Source of the DNA: Diphasiastrum complanatum
Taxonomy: Eukaryota > Streptophyta > Lycopodiopsida > Lycopodiales > Lycopodiaceae
Direction of reading: 5' to 3'
Assembly: GCA_029204225.1 (NCBI GenBank)
Contig: CM055098.1
Span: 50,811,995 to 50,875,994 of the forward strand
Length of the DNA: 64,000 bases
Shown: piece after piece, positions 35,190 to 48,040 of the stretch
Position numbering within the stretch: the first letter of the stretch is position 1
How the letters are laid out: every line of letters begins with the position of its first letter
Translations under genes and position numbers: made by a program
The notes under the pieces: model-generated
Seen by the model: only the letters and a program-made list of their open reading frames with translations
Told to the model about the DNA's origin: nothing
Database searches by the model: none

Positions 35190-36190
35190 TCACTGATGAC
35201 CTTGATGAGGACAATGCCTCTCAGCTTGAGATTTTTTATCGGGACATTTACGACATTGGTGACCTTTCTTCTTATGACTTCTGCCAATCTAAAAGTTGTC
35301 AAGTCCCCTTTGTTCCTAGTAGAATTATTGAGTACAGATCTACTCTTACGTCTTATAAACTTTGGGGCCTTCCTTTTGTCAATTTCCTTGCACCTATTTC
35401 TATCGACCTTTGGATTATGATGACTCATCTGACAGAAAAAGAAATACAAGTCTGCAAGTTGGCCGCCTATAAAAATCTTTCTCTTGAGACACTCGTTTCT
35501 TTTGACACCATTATTCATATGAATAAATTCAAACCTTCTCGTTGCCCCTCTGAGCAGACCAAGGCCAGAATTAGAGGCCACTTTGAGACTGGCTTCAATA
35601 GAATGAACCTTCACCAAGCCAGAATTTGGAATCGGAAAAGACATTTCTTCAAGTGTAGATGTGGTGAAAAGACATTTCTTCAAGTGTAGATGTGGTAAAA
35701 AATGTAAAAACAGCTCTTTCATCATCTGGTTTGACCACGCTATATGGTTCATGATGAATAACCTAGGAAATTTTTTTCCTGGTGCTTCCCTCCAAAATCA
35801 GATGAATGCATTCTTCATGTGGCTTCATAAACCTGCTAGGGATGTAGTGAAATCTTACTTGACTTTTTTCTTTATCCACCAATATATGATTGACGCTTCC
35901 ATCGAACTTGCTAAAGATTCCTCTGTCAAACTCCTTGCACCTTTAGGAGATGCCGAAAATATCTGAAAAATAGAGCTCCTTTTAAAATGACCTAGCTTTT
36001 CTACCCTCCAAGATAAGTACTTTCATAATTTTAATAAAAGAACTAAGGAAGGACAACCACCAAAGATGACTTACCAGTCAAAAAACTGAACTTTTACAGA
36101 TCTTAATCGATGTGCAGAACAAAGAAGGGACAGTTAGAAGGGGAATCAAGATTTTCGCGACCGGCCGTCTCCAGTTTACCACTAGCAGTG
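35190..36190 (+). other. Unrecognised coding-like segment 2
   Basis: Plus-strand coding-like sequence in more than one frame: an acidic start (DDLDEDNASQLEIFYRDIYD), then LWGLPFVNFLAPISIDLW, MTHLTEKEIQVCKLAAYKN, and, from about 35,690, WFDHAIWFMMNNLGNFFPG and DVVKSYLTFFFIHQYM. I do not recognise a domain. It ends just before the LTR of element B at 36,220. It may be a decayed protein of a mobile or virus-like element, or of the host; it is broken either way. Confidence 0.4.
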
Positions 36191-36219
36191 ACACAGGGAG
36201 ACTCTTTTTGCATTTATGT

Positions 36220-37035
36220 GTTGGGGGTATTCCCAACAAAGTGTAAATAAATAAAATCCTCCACTAAAATGTGTTGCGAGGGCATGACATCCTGCGTGTA
36301 TAAGCCCATGGCCCAATGAGCATGCAATTAAAGTTGTAAATAAAATAAACTTGACTTGGGCCTTGTAATTAAAATAAAACTAGAGGCCCAATGTCATTTT
36401 TAAACTTAGAGATCACTTTTTAGAGTTGGGTTCAAATTGGGACTCACATGAATCTTGTGATTTCTAATGTACTTTTTGTGGACCCTTGGATCAAGTTGGG
36501 TCCAAGATGAATGGATAGGATCATTGTGAATATTAGCCAATAAGATTAAGGGGCAAGGGCCTTCCCCATTTTTTAAAAAAGCACCATTTGTACACTATTT
36601 TCATGCTTAATGAGAAGGAGGAAACTCTACCATTTTTGGAAGAGAAGCATCCTCATTTGCTATTCACTACTTGCTATTGCTCTTGATTGTGTTTTCCATT
36701 GCTTTCTATTTCCATGTTTATTGTTTGCCATAGTGAATGTTTTTCCATTAGCAAGCATAAGGAGAATTTGAGCTAACCTCCACCCTCACGCTCTATCTGT
36801 CTCTTTCTCTTCCCTTCTCAATCTCTTCTTCTCCATTCCTTCTCTTCAACCAAAACCATGATGAATGTTAGTGTAGAGGAGTAGAGTTAAAGAGTAGTAT
36901 AGTGGTGAGTAGAGTTAAGGAGAAAGTAGGAAATTAACTAAAAGTAGCATCTATGCATAGTTAGGCACCTATCCAGTGATCTAACCTTTGTTGACAGGCG
37001 GAAGGGTTATACTACGAGAGATCTTCAACCCCACA
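36220..37035 (+). repeat. 5' LTR of element B (~816 bp)
   Basis: It runs from TGTTGGGGGTATTCCCAACA, a start that is itself a short palindrome, to CCCCACA just before the primer binding site. The length fits the ~790 bp inferred for element A, and both share CACCCTGCGTGT-like and ...TAAGCCCA/TAAGTCCA phrases near the start. Confidence 0.75.
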
Positions 37036-37036
37036 G

Positions 37037-37054
37037 TGGCGCCGTTGTCGGGGA
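37037..37054 (+). other. Primer binding site, tRNA-Asp type (element B)
   Basis: TGGCGCCGTTGTCGGGGA lies one base after the LTR end and is nearly the exact complement of the tRNA-Asp 3' end. Confidence 0.85.
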
Positions 37055-37748
37055 TAGATTTTCACTAACTAGTTTAGCTGCATTTTAGCTATTTTCATGC
37101 TTTTTAGAGTAGTTTAGGTAGATTTTTGGGAGTTTAGAGTTAGTTTTCTGTATTTTTTTGTGTTTGGACTGTTCACAGCTAGTGGAGGAGGTGTGAGAGG
37201 GTAGAGGAGGCCCTGAACAACCTCTAAGGGCTTGAAACCCAAACCAATCATCCAAAAAACTCAAAAAACACACTAATCTGCATTTTGGAGGGAAAAAGAG
37301 CCAAAAAAACTCATCAGATTTTTATATCTCCAGGATCAGTGGGAATTAACCCTTGCATGATTGGCAGCAGCTCCAGGGTATTGTCCCAAACTTGCATAGA
37401 ATTCTGTGAGAATTAGTTCCAGGCATATTGTAAAAATCAGAGAAAAATCATAAATTTTTTTTCAAAAAACCCTTGAAAAAATCCAAAAAAATCAAATCTT
37501 CATAAGAACTCTCGCAGAGCCCTCTGAAGTTCCATCTTAGTGAGACCAGGACACAGAGAAGCTTGCGAGAGTTAGTTTGTTGTATAAGTGCCTGTGCGAG
37601 AGTTTCCAATAAAAAAAAGATGGGAAAGTACCAGTGAACCCTCGCAGACAGTGAAATTTTCAGTTCTAGTGGTCAAGAACTCTCGTAGAGGATTTTGAAG
37701 TTCCATCTCAGAACGTCATCTTTTACACAGGTGACAGAAAATTAAAAA
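37055..37748 (+). other. Element B leader with CTCTCGCAGAG-type motifs
   Basis: An untranslated leader. A motif parallel to that of element A recurs in both orientations: CTCTCGCAGAG near 37,508, GCGAGAGTT near 37,566 and 37,594, CCCTCGCAGAC near 37,639, and CTCTCGTAGAG near 37,680. No coding region was seen. Confidence 0.6.
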
Positions 37749-40700
37749 ATGACTAGTCGAGCCAAGATCAATATGCTGAAGGAGGAATCTCGACGAGCTC
37801 CAATTCATGAGATGCCTGATACTTTCAAGAATTATACATTGGACGACGTGGTAATCATGATGCCGCAAGCCCAACGAGAACCTAATCAAAGTCAGACACC
37901 AACGAAACAAGACTTCGAGGGACCTACGCGAACACAGCCGATGAATCTTGCGAAACCAGGAGAAAAAGAAAAGATAGTGCATGTGGGAGAGCAGTTAACA
38001 CCCACGCAGTTCAAGAGACTACAATCCTTGTTGGTGGAATATAAAGACTGTTTTGCCTGGAGCTATAGTGATCTAAAGGGCATTTTGCCAACAGTAGTCC
38101 AACACACCATACCTTTGGTGGACGAAGCAGTCCCCAAGGTAAGCCCTTACTACCGCTGCAACCCAAATTATACAGAACTGATCAAGCAAGAGTTGCAGAA
38201 GCTTATGGATGCAGATTTCATTTACAAAATCGAGCACACGGAATGGGTATCGCCGATAGTTATAATACCCAAGAAGAATGGCAAAATGCGGATCTGTGTG
38301 AATCTGAAGGTGCTTAATGCAGTCACCAAAAAGGACCAATTCTCTTTACCATTTACGGAAAGTGTCCTCGATAGACTAGCTGGCGACAAAGCCTACAGTT
38401 TTCTGGACGACTTCAGCAGCTACAACCAAGTAAAAGTAGCCCCCAGGACCAGCACAAGACAACATTTGCCACATAATGGGGAGCTTATGCCTATAAAGTG
38501 ATGCCATTCGGACTTTGCAATGCCCCAAGCACTTTCCAACGAGTCATGCAGGTGACATTCAAAAATTATTTGCAAACATTTCTGAAAATTTTCTTGGACG
38601 ATCTGTGCATGCATGGACCAGATTCAGAACACTTATCCAATTTGTAGAAGGTGCTACAAAAATGCCGTGAATACCAGGTCTCCCTGAATCCAGAAAAATG
38701 TCAATTCTGGGTGACTCATGGCTTGATACTTGGCCATATAATGTCAAGACACGGGATCGCCACAGATCTATCAAAGATCAGGATCATTATTGATCTACCA
38801 CCACCGGGGACGATCTGCGAGGTCTACATTTTCATGGGTCATGCTAACTATTATAGGATCTTCATTCTTGATTTTGCGGAGTTAGCCAGACCAATCTACA
38901 AGCTCACAACGGATCCACATTGGAATGAGGAAGCTCTAAAGGCTTTCCAAAAGATTAAGGATGCATTGGTCTCAGCACCAATCTTACGACCACCCAATTG
39001 GTCCATTGAGTTCCACGTGCATATGGACGCATCGAAGTATGCAGTTGGAGCAGTCTTAACCCAGCCAGGTGAACACAAAAAGGATTTTCCAATCCGATTT
39101 GCAAGCCGATAGCTCAATGATACCGAAATGAATTATTCAACCACAGAGCGGGAAGCACTAGCAATGATCTATGCAGTTAAGAAGTTTCGACACTATTTGA
39201 TGGCCACACATTTTGCTTTTTATACGGACCATCAACCCTTGCTATATCTCGTTAATAAAACTTGCAACACCAGGAGAATCACCAGATGGCTCCTTCTGTT
39301 GTTGGAATTTGATTTTTGGATAGTAGTTCGCAAGGGAAAATAACACTACATGGCTAATCATGTGTCACGTATCAAGGGAAAGGAGATTGCAACCCAACCC
39401 GACGATGAGCTAGCAGATGCTACCTTATTTTATGTGGACACAGTACCCGAATGGGCTGCCGACATTGTTGAATATCTAATGCGGGGCCAACCAGACAAAT
39501 CACTACCAAAGGCGGAACAGCGGAAATTGATCTTGAAGGCTAGACCTTATCAGCTGATTGCCGGCCAGTTGTACCAAAGAGGTCCAGACGAAATTCTTTG
39601 GTGGTGTATTCTTCCTCATGAGACCACCCAGATCATTTCGCTTTCACATGAAGGCATGGGTGGAGGTCATTTTGCATCTAACATTACAGTTCGCAAGATC
39701 CTGCAATCAGAATGTTGGTGGCCAATGATTCATAAAGATACGGAGGAATACTTGAAAAAGTGCGATGTGTGCCAAAGGTCAAGGAGACCAACAAGATTGA
39801 ACTATGATCTACTGCACCCAGTCTTAGCCCAAGCACTGTTCGAAAAATGGAGATTGGATTATATAGGTCCAATTCACCCTGCAACAAGGAGTTCCCAGGC
39901 TCGATACATAATCATAGCCACAGACTACCTCACCAAATGGGTCGAAGCCAAGGTAGTAAGAGTAACTGATGCTAGGACCACTGCCAAGTTCCTTTATGAA
40001 AATATAATTGTGCGCTTCGGATGCCCGGTGGAACTAGTCAGTGATCGCGGAAGCCATTTCATCAACGAGACCATCAAGGTCCTGTTGGAGGAATTCTTCA
40101 TGATCCACAGAACCAGTACGTCTTATTATCCTCGTGGTAATGGGCAACCGGAATCATCCAATAAGATCCTGTGTAGCGTGCTCACAAAAACAGTTGAAGC
40201 TAGCAGATTAGATTGGAAACACAAGTTGCATGCTGCACTATGGGCATTCAGGACAGCATATAAAGGGAGCACTGATCAAACACCCTTCCAATTGGTATAT
40301 GGTCAGGATGTTATGATGTCAGTAGAGTTTTTAGTTCCTTCATTAAGGATTGCCACCGCGCAACGTCTTAATGAGTCCAAATCTCTACAGCTACGCCACA
40401 AAGCTCTACATAAACTCTGTGAAAACTAGTTGTGCATGCACTGGCAGCTGAAAAGGAAAGGCGCAAAGCTTGGCATGATCGTAGATTACAAAAGAAGGAT
40501 CTTTGTTCAGGATATCTGGTCTTGATGTATAAAACCAAGGCGATCAAGGGGAAGTTAAAATTCATGGGCAAAGGTCCTTATAGGATCAAGGAGATTCTTA
40601 ATCATGGGGCCATGAACTTAGAAAAGCTAGATGGGACGCCATTCGACACACCCATCAACGGTAGCCGGTTGCACAAGTATTGGCCACCATAGTGAGACAG

Positions 40701-41019
40701 ATCCAGATTGGGGGTGGCACGTTACAAAAAGCTAATCTGCTTAGCCATCACCGCTAGATCTAAGGAGATCAAGCCAAATCAAGCTAAATCCATCAAGATT
40801 CAGCCATATCTGGCAAGATCGGGGAAATCCATCAGAATTCAAGGAGGATCTAGATCCTGATAGGATAAAAAAGGAAGTAGATCATCAGATTGACTGATGG
40901 ATCTACTACCAAGAATCCATCAGAACTTCCAGAGCACTACCAACAGTTAGATCAAGTCTGGATGAAGCTGATAACCAGTTTACAAAAGTTAAAAATTAGA
41001 AAATCTCGAGATCTCGTCA

Positions 41020-42210
41020 AAAAACACTCTGAAAGAGCACTTTTTTCATCATCACTCGCCAGACACTCTGTGGCACAAAAGACTTTGCCACATGAACTCA
41101 ATGGCACTTTACCAGGCAAGCCATCATGAAGCGATAACAGGGGTCAACATCTCGAATGCAACCAGTTCGACCACTTGTGATGCATGTTTGAGGGGCAAGA
41201 TGTCACGCACACCATTCATCAAAGACTCCGACAGAACGACAAAGATTTTGGAGTTAGTGCACTCTGACATCTGTGGACCATTCAACGTGATCTCAGTAGG
41301 AGGTTCAAAGTATTACATAACCTTCATTGATGATTATAGCAAATTTGCCAGAGTGTATTTCATTCAGAATAAATCTGAAGCACTTGATAAATTTACAGAA
41401 TATGTGAATTGGGTTGAGAGATGTACATGCAACAAAGTGAAGCAGATCAAAACAGATCGAGGTGGCGAATACATCTCGAATTGCTTCACTGACTTTTGCA
41501 ATGATTGTGGCATCATTCATAGAAGAATTGCAGCCTACACACCGCAACACAATGGTGTTGTTGAACGAATGAATAGGACCCTAATGAAAGCAGCCAGATG
41601 CATGATGGCCTACTCGAAAGCTCCAAGGGCATTGTGGGCTGAAGCAGTAGCTACAATCGCATACATCCAGAACAGAATGGGCAAGTCTGGTGTTCCTCAC
41701 ACGACACCACATGAGCTGTGGTGGGGTAGAAAGCCCAACCTGTCTCACATCAAAATCTTTGGCTATGCAGCTTATGCACATTTTCCTGATAATCTTCGAA
41801 AGAAGCTTGATGAGAAAGCCGAGCAGGGATTTTTGGTAGGTTATGACAACAATTCGTCATACTACAGAGTCTACATGCCAGACACGAACACTGTGAAAAC
41901 AGTGAGAGATGTCAGATTCGATGAGAGCAGGACAATGGCCAACGACGATCCTGTTAGCTACGAAGTTATGGAGAGATAGTACTATGTCCTACCGCCAACG
42001 ACAGAGGGAGCAGAGGACAAACACGAAAACGAAGATTTTTGAGTCGTCTCCCATTCGAGCTCTGACAAAGAAAGATTCGAGAGGCAACCTGCTGCCATGG
42101 GTCCTGTAAACCAAGATGGTTCCGGACCGAGCAGAGCAGACAAAGACAAAGGCATATGGCGCAGAAGTGCCACGTATTCGCAACATTCAACCATGACAAT
42201 ATTTAACACC
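41020..42210 (+). mobile_element. Ty1/copia remnant (GAG-pre-integrase and integrase)
   Basis: DTLWHKRLCHMNSM at about 41,050 marks the GAG-pre-integrase box. CDACLRGKMSRTPF gives the integrase zinc-finger CxxC. The core reads LVHSDICGPF, YYITFIDDYSKFARVY, IKTDRGGEYIS and YTPQHNGVVERMNRTLMKAA, with the D, D and E catalytic positions. KIFGYAAYAHFPD follows. The integrase part is open across nearly 300 codons, so this copy is relatively well kept, but only this section of the element is present. It follows the decayed end of gypsy element B. Confidence 0.92.
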
Positions 42211-45200
42211 ACCCATGCAGGTTTCACATTAGACTTTTGGTGAGATACGACTGAAAAGCATGGATATGCTCAGAAGTATGGATAGTAGTGCATGACTCGC
42301 CTTTTTTAATAAGGCTCACATGGGCTAGAATGGCATGGATTTGCCCTAACACCAGCACACGTGTCCACACCAGGTCTTTTAGCTAGTTAATATACACACA
42401 GTTAAAATTGTTCATACTTTGTCTTAATATAATATGAAATGATATGGACCAATGGGCCTACAAACAGATCAGCATGGCACAAGCCCTGATATGATAATAT
42501 TAGAGTTTGGCCTATCGCTAATAGATTTTCTGCTTTTTGGGAAGAGAGGATTATGATTTATAAATGTTATTTATCTTGTTAAGTAGTATAGCTTCTTTTG
42601 GACATGGATAACAACTGACACACAACTATGACCAAAAGTCTTCGTTCTAAGCCTATACAGCTTCTTAGGACTTGTATGAATACTTGACAAAAGTCTAATG
42701 GACTGTTTAAGACTGTTGGTAGTGTTGCTTTTGGGCCTGGGATGGTGTTTGCGCATTTTTGCAAGAGAGAGAGAATACATCACGCAAGAACCCTAGGTTT
42801 GGCTTGGGTCCTCGATCATTTTTCAAGATTGTTCCTTCCCACTTTGAAATGAATTATAAGCATGGAGGGTCACAAGCTTCTTCTAGTGGGGTGGAATAGG
42901 ACATATCTCAGTGGGGATTCTTGGAGTTTCCAACATTCATAAGGGTGAGAAATATGCAATAAGGATAGTAAGCTAGAGGATGTAGGCAATGATGAGTCCA
43001 ATAGGGTATAGGTAAGGTTTAAATCGGGAGGGAGGGAGGGAGGTGGGGCTAGTGAGATGCAAGAAATGGATAATAAACTTTCAAATGGACGGAGGCTATT
43101 AGGGTTTTTGATGAAAAAGGATTCACCGTTTACTTTAAATACTTTGGAAAACTAAATTGTTATGTTCGAGTGCAAGGCGTTACCTAACGTCCAATCAAAT
43201 CCCTCATGGAATTGAAGAGGGGTAGAGTTGGCCCTTAAGATTCTTGAGAGACTGGCAACCTTTGAATTTGTAGGTGTTTGAAAGCTACACATCATGGATA
43301 ATATTCATTATGTGTGAGCAAAAAAGGGATGAATGCAAAGAAGGCCACAAAATGTAGCAAACTCAATTTCCATGTTTGGTCAATATTGGGGAGGCACAGG
43401 ATTTATTGAAAAAAAAGTAACCTAATTTAAACTTTGGGGCCTAGAAAGCCCAAACCACCATCTTTTCAAGGAGGGCAAATGACTCACAAACTAGTGCTTC
43501 AAAACATTATAAAATTTACTAGTAAAATCGTACTAGATATTGCATTTTGATGGCAAAAATTTTATACATGTTGATACTAAAATAGGATGGCAGTTGATAT
43601 TCAAGAGTTTAAACACTTCAAATATTCACACTTAAAACTACAACTCTACCAAAATCATATAGCACTAATATTTGCTAAACTTTATGACGCTTTGATACTA
43701 AAAGAAAATATGACTTATAATAACTAATCATTTGAATCCTTCAAAAGTTTGTGAGTGATATTACAACTCAATATTTTGGGAGTTGTATTATCAACCATAA
43801 CTTAAGTACTTTATAGTATTGAATCTACAAGATCTAATGATGGTTTGTATCGATTATCATTGTGAACTAAGTGTAATAATATTTTAGGTTCGGTGTTTTT
43901 GTCAATCAAATAGAATGAAAAAAAATTCTTGAATTGTTACTCAAATTCAATAATCAAAGGCCAATCTTTGCTCAATGTTGAAACAACTTATAAATATATA
44001 GAGTACATGGCCTATATTGCAATCAAACAAAAAACTACGACCTCACAATAGGCACTTCTTATTGGATTGTGTTTCATAGTTCTTTATGATGAAAAAGACA
44101 TATTTGGTAATACTATATTGATTTGCTTAACTACTTTGTCTTGACAAATATGTTCATGGAGACAAATTAATTTGTGCCTTGGAAATGTTGAGTGTGAAAT
44201 CCTTTTTAGTCATCAACAAATATAAAATTGGAACTCAATGAAAATAGAAAAATATCTTACGTATTTTTATTTCTAGTAGTTCCAAAGAAACTCCAATTTA
44301 ACACTTCATATTGGACTCTAATTCACCCTCACCGAGAGGCCCACTACCTTTTTAGCTTTACCACAATAGCTCATAATTTACTCAAAGTTGAGGTGTCATT
44401 CCTAGGCGATTTTGAGCATTAACATGTTTTAATTCTTCTAAAATGCAACCTTGGCTCTCTTTGTTTTTTAACGATATATTAATCACCTTGTTTGTTCATG
44501 GAGATAATCTTCATTGGAGCGTGTACGAGAACATCTTGCACCTTTACGTAATAATAATGATCATCTTCACATGGCATATGTAGGGTGTAGAGCTTGTTCT
44601 ATGGAGGAACACTTCCATATGCTAGCAAGAGGAATCGAGAAAGTCAAAAGATTCATTTAGCCTCTTATAAATCCAACCTCCTTTGAAAGATGAGCATCGA
44701 CATTTTATTGGGTCTCTAAGATGCGATCAACAAAAGCAAATGAGGAGATTTCAGACTCTGAATCTTATTCAAAATGAGGAGATTTATCATGTATAAAAAT
44801 TCACGAATAGAAATAATAACGCTTTTGTAACACATTCAAAGTGACTGAAATTTCAAAAAAAACCTCAAAGTTTATTCTAGAAATATATTGGTAATGATTT
44901 TTTTTTACTGCATTGTTGTTTATCATATACTTTCCTTTATTTCTTGCAAAGTTAAAATTTAAAGTGTTTATATATGCAATTTGGAGTATAGACAATATTT
45001 TAACGTTGTGACATAACTTCCTTCATTGATGATATATGTAATGTGACGTTTTTATTAAACCTTAGTTCTCCATATATTCATAGTTTAACCTTTTGAAATT
45101 AGATAATTTTTGTTTATTTTCATTCAGCAGTTCATATACTTTTCTATATAATATGGGGACACATTTGCTTCTTTTATGCAATGAAAGATATTCACTACAT

Positions 45201-46049
45201 ATAATTTGATGATTCCAAACCCAACATATTTTGTGATATGCTTGCAACTCAGGTCAAGAAATGATTTTGACAATGCATTACATTTAAAGCTCTTTGATGT
45301 GTATGCATAAATTGTTTTCCTTTGAAGTTCAGTAAGATGCCTATTGAATTCTACACATGTAGATATTATTGTTTGCAACTAATGTTTGTATGGTATACAG
45401 ACAATCCTAATTGTTTGATAGATTTTGTATTGATTTCAATTTCGTTTAAGTTTTTGAAACTGTTTGACTATGTTTTAGGTTGGTGATTGAGATTTAAATT
45501 CAGAAGATATCCTTACAGATTGAATCTAATAACATAAAATTTTATGTGGTCTCTATATTGAATTTTCTTATTTGAATTTCTGAAAACGTCATTTTTGACA
45601 TCATCTCTTCAAATCTTGATATTTGTTTAACAATTTGCACGAGCTATTATTCTTTGAGTAATATGCTATGTTACCTGTTCAATACACAATGTTGTTCTAC
45701 AGTTTCACCAAGTCCATGAGAAATTTTGAGAATGTCATATTTTGACACCATTTCTTGAAATCTTGAAATTCGCTTAAAGGTTTTGACGAGTCACAATTTT
45801 TTGGATTAATTTGCAATGTTACCTGTTTGATACACAGTGTTGTTCCACAGTTATCACTTAGTCAATACATGACTTTATGCACTTAAAACTACAATCAATC
45901 ATTAACCTATAAACGTTATAAACATATGTCTTAGAGATTTCAGAGTTTTGAAGGTTATGCTGCAGTGCATGAAGTCAAGTTATGAACTCAAACACTTCGG
46001 TACAATCAACTCATGACCTATATATGTTATATAAACATAATGATGTATG
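42211..46049. other. Intergenic AT-rich DNA
   Basis: No convincing gene on either strand. A G-rich run with four or more G-triplets (GGGAGGGAGGGAGGGAGG) lies at 43,026-43,047. Much of 43.4-45.5 kb is AT-rich with no structure that I could resolve. Confidence 0.55.
45577..45870 (+). repeat. Diverged tandem duplication, unit ~147 bp
   Basis: Copy 1 is about 45,577-45,720 and copy 2 about 45,724-45,870. Shared in order: GTCATNTTTTGACA, TCTTGAAATCTTGA-like, TTACCTGTT, ATACACAGTGTTGTTC (one mismatch) and CACAGTT-like phrases. Roughly 75-80% alike by eye. Confidence 0.7.
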
Positions 46050-46200
46050 ATATTAAACTAAACCATAAGGTCAAGTGGGGAAGATTGATACCACAGCCAC
46101 AGTGTCATAAGCTCGAACCCTGCCTGCTGTGTCGCAATGACATATTGGAGCCTTGAGGTCTGAGGCTTGGCCCACACAAAATGTATAGTGTTAATGTTAC
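46050..46200 (+). mobile_element. SINE-like fragment with tRNA-type A and B boxes
   Basis: GGTCAAGTGG at 46,071-46,080 resembles a Pol III A box and GCTCGAACCC at 46,113-46,122 a B box, about 33 bases apart, as in tRNA-derived plant SINEs. Ends, poly-A/T tail and target-site duplication are not evident. The fragment does not fold into a full tRNA cloverleaf as far as I can see. Confidence 0.35.
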
Positions 46201-47532
46201 AACACATGAAACATCTAATAATGTATAAGCTCATTTATACTAATGACAATTATTTTATGTTAACATATATTTCTATTTTGATTTATATAGTATATATTCA
46301 ATAAAAAGGAGGTTTATATTAGTTGCATAAAGTCATTGCATATGATGTAATGATTTGAACAAGTTTTGTTCCACACATTTTTGGATGACAATCTTAGGTC
46401 TTCTCCATGAGATTATATGCTATTTGTCATTTAGCAAATACTTGCCATTAGACCCTGCACTTTCGAGCCGGCTCTCATTAGAGAGTGCACCGCAGAGGCA
46501 CCTCTGCTGCATAGGCCCCACTCCATCCAAGGGGGGAGAGAGATTTTTTTTCCTTAGTTCCATCCATCATCATTGGATGGAGTGGGAGCCTAAGGGATAT
46601 TGGGCGCAACAAATCTTGCATTCTGAAGCTCGTTCACCGAGTGAGTGCGACCTTGATTGGCTAGACGTTTGCTTGCGAAGGAGCGAAAACCTTATAGTGG
46701 TACTTCTTCACGGTAGATTTGTAGCAGGAGAACTTCTGGCATCATGTTCCCTGATCGTGGGTTCTGAGAATTGAGATCCTGAGAGGGCTGATAAACATTT
46801 ATTGCTGATCATCGATTCTGGAGGAGTGCGATCCTGGGTGGACAGGTGGATCTGTGGGGGTAGGCACGTTGTTTCCTTGGTGCGTGGCTATTGAGCTGAG
46901 AGTTGAAAGACAGCTTCTAGTCGCACGATGTCATGTTTTTCTTCGGATCGTTGACGGATTAGCGTTAAGCTGATGCATGCCTCACGCGTTGCTTTCTTCC
47001 CATTGTGGACTGACTGGAGTTGCATGCTAACTGTCATGTAATGGTTTTTATTTACACCAGCAATGGCTAGACATTGTGGTCGTTGGTTAGTCACGACTCT
47101 CGACCACCGAACATGGTCTGTGGCGGAAGGGCGATGGAGGATGGAGGGCGGGGTGCATCATCGATGGACGAAGGAGGATGGAGGGCAAGGTGCAGTAAAA
47201 TTTCTCTGGTTTTCACCTTTTCGACTTTGGAAAGCGAAAGTTTTTCATCTCTTCAAGCTTTTCTTCCATCCCTGCCATCATCTACACCGTGACACGCCAA
47301 ATGCATAATTTCGACATAAGATAACTGGGATCTTGGCATAGCTACTACATGAAAAATCGTGAGAGATAAGACGATGATGATAAAAGGGGGAAAAGAAAAA
47401 ATTCAAAATAGTGAGTGGCCATGCGAAGAGAGAGATAATGTGTGTGCATAAGTACATGTATTATTAGCCAAATAGTAGGCTCTGTGTGACATAGGCTTCT
47501 AGACTTAGTTAACATCATTATTACATCTCTAT

Positions 47533-47537
<5 letters not shown>

Positions 47538-47563
<26 letters not shown>

Positions 47564-47570
47564 TATATAT

Positions 47571-47614
<44 letters not shown>

Positions 47615-47617
47615 CGC
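47538..47617 (+). repeat. Compound (GATA)n-(TA)n-(GATA)n-(GA)n-(CG)n microsatellite
   Basis: Six or so GATA units, a TATATA run, more GATA, about 16 GA units, then GCGCGCGC over 80 bases. Confidence 0.92.
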
Positions 47618-47673
47618 TAGCTGTTGACGATAGAGAGGAAGAAGCCAAAGTTGCTGCTGACACAAAAAGAGAG

Positions 47674-47726
47674 AGAGAGAGGTGAAGCATTTGTTGTGGG
47701 AGAGAGAGGTGAAGCATTTGTTGTGG
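47674..47726 (+). repeat. Two-copy 26-bp tandem repeat
   Basis: AGAGAGAGGTGAAGCATTTG followed by TTGTGG is present twice head to tail. Confidence 0.85.
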
Positions 47727-47824
47727 TTGTGGTAGGAGGATCACTGACAGCCATCCAGCTGGGATGCGGATTCGTCTGAAGAATGAGGTCAATCTGTGCT
47801 ACATAATAATCGTTGTTTTCTTTT

Positions 47825-48040
47825 GCCACATCAGGGGAAGAAGCACACTTGGAGAACGCCGTAGTACAACGAATTAGAGCATAATCGCTATTTATTTTTG
47901 TATGCCACACCAGGGGAAGAAGCAGTACCCTTGGAGAACACAGTACAAGGAAGAGCATAATCGCTGTTTTTGTTTTTGCCACATCAAGGGAACAAGCACA
48001 CTTGGAGAACGCAATACAACGGAGAGTTGTATGCTGCATT
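47825..48040 (+). repeat. Three tandem copies of a ~76-bp unit
   Basis: Copies start at GCCACA 47,825, 47,903 and 47,978. Each runs GCCACAYCARGGGAASAAGC, then CTTGGAGAAC, TACAA, and AGAGCATAATCGCT in the first two. Copies are about 80-85% alike; the third is shorter. Confidence 0.8.

Larger units (their letters stand above)
36220..41010 (+). mobile_element. Ty3/gypsy LTR retrotransposon B (same lineage as A), broken
   Basis: A 5' LTR (36,220-37,035), primer binding site, leader and pol are recognisable; gag and a matching 3' LTR are not. Pol is colinear with element A. Reverse transcriptase lies at about 38,110-38,780, RNase H at about 38,990-39,330 (HMDASKYAVGAVLTQPG) and integrase at about 39,640-40,690 (CDVCQRSRRP, LDYIGPIHP, FGCPVELVSDRGSHF), ending in a GPY-type tail (MGKGPYRIKEIL) without a chromodomain. 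A polypurine tract (AGATTGGGGGTGG) follows at 40,705-40,718. It is better preserved than A, with roughly five breaks. Its right end is lost near the copia remnant at 41 kb. Confidence 0.9.

Noticed and set aside
36220-37035. Reading this LTR as also the 3' LTR of an upstream element containing the 35.2-36.2 kb segment
   Set aside because: The primer binding site at 37,037 shows it is a 5' LTR, and no polypurine tract directly precedes 36,220. A shared LTR would need a tandem arrangement for which I see no evidence.
46050-46200. A tRNA gene
   Set aside because: A- and B-box-like sequences are present, but no acceptor stem or cloverleaf could be drawn, so it is listed only as SINE-like.
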